NCBI GenBank assembly: GCA_910577335.1
Contig: CAJTMJ010000020.1
Coordinates: 1 to 55,247, forward strand
Source: an uncultured Duncaniella sp.
Lineage (GTDB): Bacteria; Bacteroidota; Bacteroidia; Bacteroidales; Muribaculaceae
DNA: 55,247 nucleotides
Direction: 5' to 3'
The notes under the pieces are model-generated. The model was not told the DNA's origin. It ran no database searches and saw only the letters and a list, made by a program, of their open reading frames with translations. The position numbers and the translations under genes are program-made. Of this stretch, positions 16,439 to 25,395 are shown piece after piece (within the stretch, counting starts at the first letter, position 1; every line of letters begins with the position of its first letter).

Positions 16439-17713
16439 ATGCTACAAATATATGATTTTGGTATGCGAATTGCTCGCAGGGCTATCTTATCGTTTTCTAA
16501 ATTGAAATCAGAGGAAAGTCCGGCAAAATTCTCACGTTTTGCCAAAGGTCAGCAGCATCTGATTGAAACAATTGAAAATGGTGTTAAAAACCTTGACCGC
16601 TCCCTCCCGACCGTTTGGATCCATGCATCATCACTCGGAGAGTTCGGTATAAGCCGTCCGATAATAAAAGCTTTAAAGGAGAAATACGGCTGTAACATAG
16701 TCATGACCTTCTTTTCACCCACAGGTTATGAAGCGGTTTCAAAGAATCATCCGGACATCGACTGCGTGTTCTACCTGCCGTTTGACACATCAAAAAATGC
16801 AAAACGTTTTTTAGATGCCGTGCAACCTGACTGCGCTGTATTCATGGTGTCAGAATACTGGCACACATACCTGTATCAATTGAAAAAAAGAGGTATTCCG
16901 ACATTCCTTGTCTCGGCGGTTATCCGTGACGACTCAGCTTTTTTCAAATGGTATGGCGATCTGTACCGGAAATCCATAAGCTATTTCAAGCAAGTATTTG
17001 TCCTCGACAAACGGTCGAAGGAAAATCTTTTGAAATTAAACATCACCAATGCCGTGGTCAATGGCGACCCGCTGTTTGACAATGTGAGAGTGGTGGCTTC
17101 CACACCATGGAAAGATGAACTGGTGGAACGATTCAAAGGTGACCGTAAAATCTTCTTGGCAGGCAGCATCCACAACGATGAGGATTTGGAGATGATAAGC
17201 CACCTTGTCAACACTCATAAGGATATACGATTCATAATAGTCCCACATGAGACTCGCAAGGAGACTCTGAGAAATATCGAATCAGCGATTGAAGGGAATG
17301 TGAAATTCTATACCGAATGTGAAAAGGATACTGATTTCACAGACACTCAAGTACTTGTGATTGACTTCGTAGGGGCGCTCGCATATCTCTATCGTTATGC
17401 CACATGGGCATACGTGGGTGGAGGATTTACCAAATTGCTGCACTCCATCATCGAACCTGCCGTGTATGGGATGCCGGTGGCATTCGGACCAAACATTCAT
17501 CGCAAAGCGATAGCACGTGAGATGATCGACCTTGGTATCGGCAAATCGGTCTCCACATTCCCGGAACTTGACGCATGGTTCAGAAGCCTGAAACAGTCGC
17601 CGGAGAAATTAAAGGAGATATCTGATCTTGCTGCCGATTATGTGATTAAAAATACCGGCTCCACACCCCGTGTGGTAGCTAAAATAGGTGAAGTACTATG
17701 CTCGAAAAACTGA
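16439..17713 (+). CDS. waaA: 3-deoxy-D-manno-octulosonic acid (Kdo) transferase
   Basis: WaaA (KdtA) adds Kdo from CMP-Kdo to the lipid A precursor at the inner membrane. The GT30 N-terminal domain shows HASSLGEFG with the likely catalytic glutamate, then MTFFSPTGYE and MVSEYWHTYL. The C-terminal domain has YVGGGFTKLLHSIIEPAVYG. The start at ATG 16439 gives 424 residues. A longer frame from 16352 would begin inside the -7 box at 16345-16352, so it cannot be used. It overlaps the acyltransferase gene by 16 bp and heads the LPS operon. Confidence 0.93.
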   Translation: MLQIYDFGMRIARRAILSFSKLKSEESPAKFSRFAKGQQHLIETIENGVKNLDRSLPTVWIHASSLGEFGISRPIIKALKEKYGCNIVMTFFSPTGYEAVSKNHPDIDCVFYLPFDTSKNAKRFLDAVQPDCAVFMVSEYWHTYLYQLKKRGIPTFLVSAVIRDDSAFFKWYGDLYRKSISYFKQVFVLDKRSKENLLKLNITNAVVNGDPLFDNVRVVASTPWKDELVERFKGDRKIFLAGSIHNDEDLEMISHLVNTHKDIRFIIVPHETRKETLRNIESAIEGNVKFYTECEKDTDFTDTQVLVIDFVGALAYLYRYATWAYVGGGFTKLLHSIIEPAVYGMPVAFGPNIHRKAIAREMIDLGIGKSVSTFPELDAWFRSLKQSPEKLKEISDLAADYVIKNTGSTPRVVAKIGEVLCSKN

Positions 17714-18597
17714 AATACGGATTATATAATTCATTTTTTTCCGCCATGGCACTTCTTCCGTTTAGTGTGCTGTATGGGATAAGCGATTTTTTATACCTTA
17801 TATTCTATAAAGGTCTGAAATATCGCAACGTAGTCGTTAAACGCAACCTTAGAAATTCGTTCCCCGAAAAATCGGAGGCTGAATTACTTGAAATAGAAAA
17901 AGATTTCTATCACCAACTATGCGACAACATAGTTGAGACGGTAAAATTGCTCCACATAAGCGACAAGGAAGTTGACCGCCGAATAAAAGTGTCGGGGACT
18001 GAAATAGTTGACCGCTGTGCTGCTGAAGGACACCCGGTGATAGTGTATCTCGGACATTATGGTAATTGGGAATGGGTCACGGCTGTCGCCAGGCAATACA
18101 AAGTGCCCGATTTCAGCGCACAAGTATACAAACCGTTACATGACAAAGCGTTCGACAAACTGATGCTCAAACTCAGATCACGTTTCGGTTCCATATCCAT
18201 ACCTAAGAGCAGTGTGCTTCGTTCACTTTTAAAATGGCGAAACGAAGGTAAAAAATTTGTGATAGGATTCATTTCGGATCATCGCACAAATAGCGACACT
18301 CCACATAACACCACGCTATTCCTTAATCAGGAGACTTCACTTGTGGCAGGTGGTGAGGAGATAGGTAACCGCATAAATGCCGCATACCTGTTTCTCGATG
18401 TCGAAAAGACTGCAAGAGGACATTACCAGCTTACCTTCAAGGAGATTATCCCCAACGATAATGCCATAAACTATCCGTATACACGCCGGTATATGGAGAT
18501 GTTTGAAGAAAATATCAGACGCCGACCAGGACTTTGGCTATGGTCCCATAAACGTTGGCTCCCTAAAGATAACAATCAATCGAATAAATCAATCTAA
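17698..18597 (+). CDS. Lipid A biosynthesis (Kdo2-lipid IVA) acyltransferase
   Basis: The 299-residue LpxL/HtrB-type enzyme transfers a secondary acyl chain to lipid A at the inner membrane. An N-terminal hydrophobic anchor (about 10-35) precedes the catalytic VYLGHYGNWEWV motif, the HxxxxD/E-type site of the family. FVIGFISDHRTNSDTPHNTT follows. Bacteroidales lipid A is usually penta-acylated, which fits a single late acyltransferase. It overlaps waaA at its start, so translation is probably coupled, and is followed by kdsB after 19 bp. Confidence 0.92.
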   Translation: MLEKLKYGLYNSFFSAMALLPFSVLYGISDFLYLIFYKGLKYRNVVVKRNLRNSFPEKSEAELLEIEKDFYHQLCDNIVETVKLLHISDKEVDRRIKVSGTEIVDRCAAEGHPVIVYLGHYGNWEWVTAVARQYKVPDFSAQVYKPLHDKAFDKLMLKLRSRFGSISIPKSSVLRSLLKWRNEGKKFVIGFISDHRTNSDTPHNTTLFLNQETSLVAGGEEIGNRINAAYLFLDVEKTARGHYQLTFKEIIPNDNAINYPYTRRYMEMFEENIRRRPGLWLWSHKRWLPKDNNQSNKSI

Positions 18598-18616
18598 AAA
18601 ATACATTTATACTAAA

Positions 18617-19348
18617 ATGAAAATTATATGCGTGATTCCGGCTCGTGCCGAATCAACTCGTTTCTTTGAAAAACCTCTCGCCCTTATATGTGGTAAACCA
18701 ATGATACAATGGGTGTATGACCATTGCAAGGAAGTAGAAATATTCGAGGAAGTCTATGTGGCTACCGACAGCGAAAAAATAAAAAACGTTGCCGAGAGTT
18801 TCGGAGCGAAAGTGGTGATGACAAGCTCTGACCATGACACCGCCACCGAACGTCTTTACGAAGTGTCAACTCGCATCCCTGCTGACCTATATGTTATGGT
18901 CAACGGCGACGAACCTCTTTTGACTCGTGACGCAATAGTGCAATGCGTTCCCGAAGGTCTTAAACCCGATGATTTCTTCGTGTCGAACCTCATGACCGAT
19001 TTCTCAAATCCGGTTGAAGTCGTTGATGCTACCAACCTGAAGATTGTGACAGCACAGGATGACCGTTGCCTGTTCATCTCACGTAGCCCCATACCCTATC
19101 CCAAAGGTGCTATGGACTATGTGTTCCACAAATTTGTCGGCGTAGGCGCTTTCACTCGCAAGGCTCTCGATTTCTACCACAACACCCCGCGCGGACCTAT
19201 TGAAAAGATTGAGGAAAACGATTCCTTCCGCTTCCTCGAAAATCACATGCCTATATATTATTATAACTGTCATTGCAAATCCTTATCAGTTGACAACCGT
19301 AAGGATATCGACGGGGTTGAAGCATATCTGAAAAATCTTCAGCAATAA
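18617..19348 (+). CDS. kdsB: 3-deoxy-manno-octulosonate cytidylyltransferase (CMP-Kdo synthetase)
   Basis: KdsB activates Kdo as CMP-Kdo in the cytoplasm, the donor used by WaaA encoded two genes upstream. The nucleotide-binding start ICVIPARAESTRFFEKPLA, followed by GKPMIQWVYD and VMVNGDEPLL, and FISRSPIPYPKG are clear family motifs. The usual KPL lysine is kept, while the more common STRFPGKPL reads STRFFEKPL. ATG 18617 gives 243 residues; the longer frame from 18503 would overlap the acyltransferase by 95 bp. Confidence 0.95.
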   Translation: MKIICVIPARAESTRFFEKPLALICGKPMIQWVYDHCKEVEIFEEVYVATDSEKIKNVAESFGAKVVMTSSDHDTATERLYEVSTRIPADLYVMVNGDEPLLTRDAIVQCVPEGLKPDDFFVSNLMTDFSNPVEVVDATNLKIVTAQDDRCLFISRSPIPYPKGAMDYVFHKFVGVGAFTRKALDFYHNTPRGPIEKIEENDSFRFLENHMPIYYYNCHCKSLSVDNRKDIDGVEAYLKNLQQ

Positions 19349-19388
19349 TCCCATCGAGATGCAACAGACTCTCTTATACTGACACATC

Positions 19389-20369
19389 ATGCTCAGAACT
19401 GATTTTCGGTCACTGATAAAAGGTTATAAACGTGCAAGGTTCTATACCGATAATTTTTCAAGGTATTTTCTCCCCGACAGCATGTTTAAAACCTTTTTTG
19501 CCAGTAAATATGACCGATTGTCAACCGCTGAGAAAGATGAACTGGATAAGAGAGTGGATTATTATATCCGTTTGCCTCATGGGGCACGAATTGACAAGGA
19601 GAACGCTGTTTCGGTAGGCGATTTCAGGTATCCGTGGAAGAAGAAGCGCAAACATGCCACATATTTCTTCGACCTCTTCGAGTGTGTGCGCTGCTTCAAT
19701 AGTAAATTCCGCTTCAATTATCTGTTTGGAGACGTGAATACCGAAACCGCCACACCTACCTTTGTGAAGTCGCGTCCTATTACACCGAGCGCTACCAATT
19801 CAGTGCTTATGTCTCTGAACAAAGTACGCCATTTCAGATTCATCAAGGATTCAAAGCGTTACCGGGACAAAAAAGATATGCTCGTGTTTCGTAATGTAGT
19901 CCGCCAACCGCATCGGCTCGCATTTCTTGACCGGCATTTTGACAATCACTTGTGTGATGCCGGTCAAATCAACAGCGACTATGGCAACCCCGCATACATC
20001 AAGCCATATATGTCTATAGAGGACCAGCTTGATTTTAAATTCATAGCCTGCATAGAGGGCAATGATGTGGCGACTAATCTTAAATGGGTAATGGCTTCCA
20101 ATTCCGTGGCTGTCATGCCTCGTCCGAAGATCGAATCATGGTTTATGGAAGGAACGTTGAAAGCCAATTACCATTATATCGAAATCAAAGATGACTACTC
20201 GGATCTTGAAGAGAGATTGTGGTACTACATTTCCCATCCTGATGAGGCTGAAGCTATAATATCACATGCTCATGAATATGTCAATGCGTTTCGTGATGCA
20301 GATAGAGAGTTATTTACAGCACGTATGGTAGCTAAAAAATATTTTGAACTGACTAATGAATGTGACTGA
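19389..20369 (+). CDS. Glycosyltransferase family 90 (CAP10-like) LPS glycosyltransferase
   Basis: The 326-residue protein matches the GT90/CAP10 pattern. The C-terminal hallmark GNDVATNLKWVMASNSVAVM, MPRPKIESWFMEGTLKANYH and YIEIKDDYSDLEERL is clear. In eukaryotes GT90 enzymes transfer xylose or glucose. In Bacteroidales relatives sit in LPS loci, where the sugar is not known. The setting between kdsB and a GT9 gene suggests core-oligosaccharide assembly on the cytoplasmic side. It overlaps the GT9 gene by 14 bp. No signal peptide or membrane helix is evident. Confidence 0.82.
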   Translation: MLRTDFRSLIKGYKRARFYTDNFSRYFLPDSMFKTFFASKYDRLSTAEKDELDKRVDYYIRLPHGARIDKENAVSVGDFRYPWKKKRKHATYFFDLFECVRCFNSKFRFNYLFGDVNTETATPTFVKSRPITPSATNSVLMSLNKVRHFRFIKDSKRYRDKKDMLVFRNVVRQPHRLAFLDRHFDNHLCDAGQINSDYGNPAYIKPYMSIEDQLDFKFIACIEGNDVATNLKWVMASNSVAVMPRPKIESWFMEGTLKANYHYIEIKDDYSDLEERLWYYISHPDEAEAIISHAHEYVNAFRDADRELFTARMVAKKYFELTNECD

Positions 20370-21363
20370 AAAAAGGATGCTTGTCATCCGTTTCTCCGCT
20401 CTTGGCGATGTGGCTATGACTATCCCGGCAATCTATTCGCTTGCCGAGAAATATCCGCAGTTACACATTGATGTGGTAACACGTCCGTTTTTTGCCAGAC
20501 TTTTCATAAATCCACCATCAAACGTAACCGTACATGGTATTGATTTAAACAATCGATATAAAGGTGTCAGAGGCACATTAAGACTTTTGAAATATCTCAG
20601 GAATCTCAAACCTGACTATGTGGCTGACCTGCATAATGTGTTGCGCACATGGGTAATAGACAGATATTTCAAATTGCGTAATGTGAAAGTCGAGATGGTT
20701 GACAAATTGCGTAAAAACCGTAAGGATATACTGAAAAAAGGTATATCTCAGCCAAACTTCATCAATCGTTACGTTGAAGTTTTCTCACGGTTGGGCTATC
20801 CCGTCAACCTTACCTTTGATTCGTTATTTGATGACACACAGAGAGAACATCCCGTCGAAATAAATCATCCTGCGATTGGCATTGCCCCGTTTGCCCGTTA
20901 CTATAACAAGACTTATCCACCGGCTATGATGAAAGAGACCGTGGATCTTCTTACGGCAAAGGGATATAATGTGTACCTATTCGGAGGGAGAGGCAAAGAA
21001 GCTGAGGAACTTGCTCACTGGCAGGCTGGAAATGACCGTTGCATTTCACTGGCAGGCAGATTCACCCTCGAAGAGGAACTCGCCCTCATGGGTGAAATGG
21101 ACTTAATGGTAAGCATGGACTCCGCCAACCAACACATGGCAGCACTTGCGGGGACAAAGGTCCTAAGCATCTGGGGAAGCACCACTCCCGGATGTGGATT
21201 TCTCGGATATCATCAGACCGAGGACAATGCCTTGTATCTCAATATAGAATGTCAGCCATGCACTGTCGCCGGAAGCCCTGAATGTCCCTTAGGACATCTT
21301 AACTGCCTTAATGGGATAACACCGCAATCTATTGTCAACAAAATTGAATCACTTATAGGATAA
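20356..21363 (+). CDS. Glycosyltransferase family 9 (ADP-heptose:LPS heptosyltransferase-like)
   Basis: This 335-residue GT-B enzyme resembles heptosyltransferases RfaC/RfaF. It opens with LVIRFSALGDVAMTIPAIYS (donor/acceptor loop). It later has GIAPFARYYNKTYPPAMM and the GT9 signature ALMGEMDLMVSMDSANQHMA, then LSIWGSTTPGCGF. Family 9 members usually add heptose to Kdo or to the growing inner core. The true sugar in this organism is inferred, since Bacteroidales cores may lack heptose. It overlaps GT90 upstream and lies 5 bp from the next gene. Confidence 0.88.
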   Translation: MNVTEKRMLVIRFSALGDVAMTIPAIYSLAEKYPQLHIDVVTRPFFARLFINPPSNVTVHGIDLNNRYKGVRGTLRLLKYLRNLKPDYVADLHNVLRTWVIDRYFKLRNVKVEMVDKLRKNRKDILKKGISQPNFINRYVEVFSRLGYPVNLTFDSLFDDTQREHPVEINHPAIGIAPFARYYNKTYPPAMMKETVDLLTAKGYNVYLFGGRGKEAEELAHWQAGNDRCISLAGRFTLEEELALMGEMDLMVSMDSANQHMAALAGTKVLSIWGSTTPGCGFLGYHQTEDNALYLNIECQPCTVAGSPECPLGHLNCLNGITPQSIVNKIESLIG

Positions 21364-21368
21364 ACGCT

Positions 21369-23204
21369 ATGTCGGATTTTGTAATTTTCACAATAGCCTA
21401 TTTCATATATGCCACACTGTTTTTTTGTATTCTGCAAAAGCCGTTGTTCGGATGGTATAACCGCAAATCAAATGCGCAAAAACTATCCTTCGGCGACATC
21501 CGTGACATATATACCCATGGCATTGTGTCCGATTACATCATAGCAGCCTATCTATCAGCTATCCCTTTACTTATCGGCACTGTTTACACTCTGCTGCCGA
21601 TATTCAACGTCCATACATTGCTTGCCGTGTACAATGGTATCATCTCATTGGCTATAGCTCTTATCATTGTATCCGACACTATACTCTATGGCTACTGGCA
21701 ATATAAGCTTGACTCATCGGTATTTGTATACTTAAAATCCCCTAAAGGCGCATTTGCAAGTGTATCAACTCTTTACCTCATTGCCGCATTCAGCATCGTT
21801 TTCCTTGTAGCCGCTATATTTTTTGCAGGAGCCACACTTGTCTCCAATATGTTTTTCAACAGTGGTGAAGCATCCTTGCATCATTGGTGGCAGTATGCGC
21901 TTGTCATCATAGGGTTCGTCGTAATACTCGCCGGGCTTTTCATTATAACACGAGGGCTTAAGATACGCCCCAACAACCCGAGTGTGGTTTATTATAGCAA
22001 AAATCCTTTTTATAATCACTGGGCGCTGAATCCCGCATACAATCTGATATATTCACTCACCACACGTGACGAGTTCAAAGGCAAATTCAGGCATTTTGAC
22101 GATGAGGAATGTGAGCGTATTTTCGCACCGCTCTTCCCTACCGACGGTGTTACTAAAGAGAAATTTCTAAATACTGACCGACCTAATATTTTACTTGTGG
22201 TATGGGAAAGCCTTGGAGCTGAATTTGTGGAATCGCTCGGCGGTAAACCCGACGTAGCTGTGAATGTTGACCGTTTGGCGAAAGAAGGTGTGATGTTTAC
22301 CCATTGCACAGCCGGCAGCTTCCGCACCGATCGTGGACTTGTATGTCTGCTTAGCGGTTACTTGGGTCAGCCCACCACAAGTGTGATACGCTATACCCGC
22401 AAACTGCCACATCTCCCTGCTTTGCCACGACTACTTAAGGATGAAGGTTATGAGACCACTGCCGTGCATGGCGGTGACCTCTCAATCATGCATAAGTCAG
22501 ACTATTACCTTGCCTCCGGTCATGACAGGCTCGTAAGCCAAAAAGACCTTCCGGCATCTGCGCCCACATGCAAATGGGGTATTCATGACGGATATATGTT
22601 TGACTGGCTCTATGATGACATCATGGAAAAGACACGTGATGGTAAACGCTGGTTCACTACATTTCAGACACTCAGCTCTCATGAACCTTTCACTGTGCCT
22701 TACAACCGCTTATCTGACGAAGTGGCAAACTCATTCGCATATACCGATCATTGTTTCGGTGAGTTTGTAGATAAACTGCGAAATACTCCTGCGTGGGATA
22801 ATCTGCTTATAATCTGCGTGGCTGACCATGGGTTTAACGTCAGTCATCATCCTGAGTCAAGAAGTAAATATGCACATATACCCTTGCTTATGCTCGGAGG
22901 GGCTGTAAGCCATTCTGCACGGTACGATTGCATCATGAGCCAGACCGACATGGCAGCCACACTGTTAGCCCAGATGGGGATAAAACATGACGAGTTCATC
23001 TATAGCCGCGATGTGCTTGCTGACACATATAAATATCCGTTCTCATTCCATACCTACAACAACGGTTTTATGTTTACCGATGCCACAGGTGTGACTAATT
23101 ACGATAACGTTGCAGAAGCACCTATAGAAGGAGCCGATGTCGAGCGTGAGAAAAAGGGAAAGGCTATTTTACAAAAACTATATGAGGATCTAAGCAAAAG
23201 ATAA
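21369..23204 (+). CDS. LtaS/sulfatase-family membrane phosphotransferase (first of two)
   Basis: The 611-residue protein has five or so N-terminal membrane helices (about 1-205) and a C-terminal alkaline-phosphatase-fold domain facing the periplasm. Metal and nucleophile sites are visible: NILLVVWESLGAEFV, then GSFRTDRGLVCLLSG with the likely threonine nucleophile, and later ICVADHGFNVSHH. LTA synthase-like proteins in Gram-negatives move phosphoglycerol or phosphoethanolamine onto LPS or glycans. Its place in the LPS operon points to core or lipid A decoration. Substrate and group transferred are inferred. Confidence 0.85.
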   Translation: MSDFVIFTIAYFIYATLFFCILQKPLFGWYNRKSNAQKLSFGDIRDIYTHGIVSDYIIAAYLSAIPLLIGTVYTLLPIFNVHTLLAVYNGIISLAIALIIVSDTILYGYWQYKLDSSVFVYLKSPKGAFASVSTLYLIAAFSIVFLVAAIFFAGATLVSNMFFNSGEASLHHWWQYALVIIGFVVILAGLFIITRGLKIRPNNPSVVYYSKNPFYNHWALNPAYNLIYSLTTRDEFKGKFRHFDDEECERIFAPLFPTDGVTKEKFLNTDRPNILLVVWESLGAEFVESLGGKPDVAVNVDRLAKEGVMFTHCTAGSFRTDRGLVCLLSGYLGQPTTSVIRYTRKLPHLPALPRLLKDEGYETTAVHGGDLSIMHKSDYYLASGHDRLVSQKDLPASAPTCKWGIHDGYMFDWLYDDIMEKTRDGKRWFTTFQTLSSHEPFTVPYNRLSDEVANSFAYTDHCFGEFVDKLRNTPAWDNLLIICVADHGFNVSHHPESRSKYAHIPLLMLGGAVSHSARYDCIMSQTDMAATLLAQMGIKHDEFIYSRDVLADTYKYPFSFHTYNNGFMFTDATGVTNYDNVAEAPIEGADVEREKKGKAILQKLYEDLSKR

Positions 23205-23229
23205 ATCCAATTTTATTATTATCACAGCA

Positions 23230-25194
23230 ATGGAGAAACGCTACAATTTTTTCCGGTCGAATCCGGTAAGATTAATAATAAATCTCATACTTGTTTATGT
23301 ATGTTATGAGATATGCCGCCTCGCATTCCTGTTTGAGAACTGGAATCTTTATAGTGGCACCATGTCATGGGGGCTGTTTTGGAAAATGTCGTTAGGCGGT
23401 TGGCGATTCGACACTTCTGCCATATTTTATACAAATGCCATTGTGATACTCCTGTATCTTCTGCCATGGGCTAAGAAAGAGACTAATTGGTATCATACAA
23501 TGACCAAATGGATATATGTGGTGATAAACTCGTTCTGCGTAATCCTCAATCTCGGTGACTCGGTGTTTTTCGAATTCCGCAAACACCGTTCGTCAATGGC
23601 TACCGTGCAGGAATTTCAGAATGAAGGTAATTTAGGCAACATATTCTGGGAAGAATTCATCGGGCACTGGTACTTTGTACTGCTCGCCGTACTGCTCATA
23701 ATATTCCTATGGAAATGTTATCGCACTCCTGCCACACCGGTAAAACCTGCCCGGAGATATTACCTCACCCAAATCATCAGCTTGGTAATCATAGCCCCTA
23801 TTACCGTTATGGGTATGCGAGGCAATACATTCTTCACTGCCACACGTCCAATAGCTGTAAGTTATGCCCATAATTTTGTCAATGACCCGTTGCAGACAGG
23901 CATTGTGCTAAACACCCCATTCTCCCTTATCCGAACCATTGGTCAATTACCGCAAAAGACACCTGTGTTTTTCAAAGATCAGGCAGAGCTTAATGCTATA
24001 TATTCACCCGTTCACACGCCAGCCGACTCTATCGTTCCGCGTCACAAAAATATAGTGATATTTATTGTGGAGAGCTTTGCGCAGGAGTTCGTAGGTGCTC
24101 TTAATAAAGATCTTGACAACGGCACATATAAAGGCTATACACCTTTTACCGACTCCTTGCTGCAACATAGCACATACTTCAGCCAGTCATTTGCAAATTC
24201 AGGATTCAGCATTGACGCTCCCCCATCGGTTCTCGCATCTATCCCGAGAATGGATCGCCCGTTCGTGTTGTCGCCCTACTCTCTCAATCATCTTAATTCG
24301 ATAGCCACAGAACTGAAAAATCTCGGCTACCACTCGGCATTTTTCCATGGTGCCGATAATGAATCGCTCGGCTTTAACGCTTTTGTGAAGTCTATCGGGG
24401 TTGAAAATTATTTCGGGCGTAATGAATTTTACGCAGATCCGAGATTTGGCGGCAAAAGCGAATTTGACGGTACATGGGGTGTTTGGGATGAGCCGTTCCT
24501 GCAATATTTCTGTGCCGAAATTGGCGAAATGCCTCAACCGTTTCTTGCAAGCGTGTTCACCCTTTCATCACACCACCCTTTTGCCGTCCCGGATAAATAT
24601 AAGGATGTGTTTGTGGATGAAGGTATTCATAAATTGCATAAGTGCATCCGTTACGCCGATTTCTCCTTGCGCAGATTCTTTGAGACAGCATCCAAGCAAC
24701 CTTGGTTTAATAATACAATCTTTGTCATAACCGCTGACCACGGCAGCAGCAAACGCACTCATGACGTTTATAAAAATGAGGTGGGCGGATTCCGTGTGCC
24801 GATTATTTTCTATGACCCGACAGGTGAATTACCCACAGGAAAACAACCGGGCATAGTTCAGCAAATAGACATAATGCCCACACTTCTCAACTATGTCGGC
24901 TATGACCGTCCATACGTGGCATTCGGTAAAGATGTATTCAACACACCCGCTGAGGATACATGGGCATTTAACTGGGACTTCTATCCTCAGTATTTCAAAG
25001 GTGATTATGTAATGCGTTCCGATGGCGAGAAGATAACTGAGATATACAACTACGTCAAAGATCCCCTGCTTAAAGAAAATCTGAAAGGGAAAATACCACA
25101 GGAAAAAGAGATGGAGCGAGAAATGCAAGCTATAATCCAAAGCTACATGCAACGCATGGCTTCAAATAGCTACAACGCCTCCACCAAAGATTAA
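23230..25194 (+). CDS. LtaS/sulfatase-family membrane phosphotransferase (second of two)
   Basis: The 654-residue protein is a distant paralogue of its upstream neighbour. It has an N-terminal membrane part (about 1-210) and a periplasmic alkaline-phosphatase-fold domain. NIVIFIVESFAQEFVG, then SGFSIDAPPSVLASIPRM with a serine at the nucleophile position, HGADNESLGFNAF and VITADHGSSKRTH mark the metal centre. The usual lysine/arginine-rich lead to the nucleophile (GKRSIEG-like in relatives) reads SGFSIDA here. A strong terminator 8 bp after the stop ends the LPS operon. Confidence 0.85.
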   Translation: MEKRYNFFRSNPVRLIINLILVYVCYEICRLAFLFENWNLYSGTMSWGLFWKMSLGGWRFDTSAIFYTNAIVILLYLLPWAKKETNWYHTMTKWIYVVINSFCVILNLGDSVFFEFRKHRSSMATVQEFQNEGNLGNIFWEEFIGHWYFVLLAVLLIIFLWKCYRTPATPVKPARRYYLTQIISLVIIAPITVMGMRGNTFFTATRPIAVSYAHNFVNDPLQTGIVLNTPFSLIRTIGQLPQKTPVFFKDQAELNAIYSPVHTPADSIVPRHKNIVIFIVESFAQEFVGALNKDLDNGTYKGYTPFTDSLLQHSTYFSQSFANSGFSIDAPPSVLASIPRMDRPFVLSPYSLNHLNSIATELKNLGYHSAFFHGADNESLGFNAFVKSIGVENYFGRNEFYADPRFGGKSEFDGTWGVWDEPFLQYFCAEIGEMPQPFLASVFTLSSHHPFAVPDKYKDVFVDEGIHKLHKCIRYADFSLRRFFETASKQPWFNNTIFVITADHGSSKRTHDVYKNEVGGFRVPIIFYDPTGELPTGKQPGIVQQIDIMPTLLNYVGYDRPYVAFGKDVFNTPAEDTWAFNWDFYPQYFKGDYVMRSDGEKITEIYNYVKDPLLKENLKGKIPQEKEMEREMQAIIQSYMQRMASNSYNASTKD

Positions 25195-25202
25195 ATCCAT
25201 AA

Positions 25203-25242
25203 CCCCATTCAACAGCCGAGATTGTTGGATGGGGCATTTTTA
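25203..25242 (+). terminator. Rho-independent terminator of the LPS operon
   Basis: CCCCATTCAACA (25203-25214) pairs with TGTTGGATGGGG (25223-25234), a 12-bp stem with one G-T wobble, followed by CATTTTTA. Confidence 0.85.
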
Positions 25243-25347
25243 TTGTAAGGAAGCTTCCTACGGAGCGTCCGAGAGCATATAGACATTTCAATGAATATCT
25301 TTTTGACATTTTAGTGGAGGATATTTTAGAAATATGAAATTAAATCG

Positions 25348-25355
25348 TAACTTTG
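25348..25355 (+). promoter_or_regulatory. -7 box of the his operon promoter
   Basis: TAACTTTG matches TAnnTTTG 40 bp ahead of hisG. No convincing -33 box and no leader peptide or attenuator hairpin was seen between it and hisG. Confidence 0.5.
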
Positions 25356-25395
25356 CATTTCAAATTTACAGGAAAAAGATTGAAATAAGTTCTAT

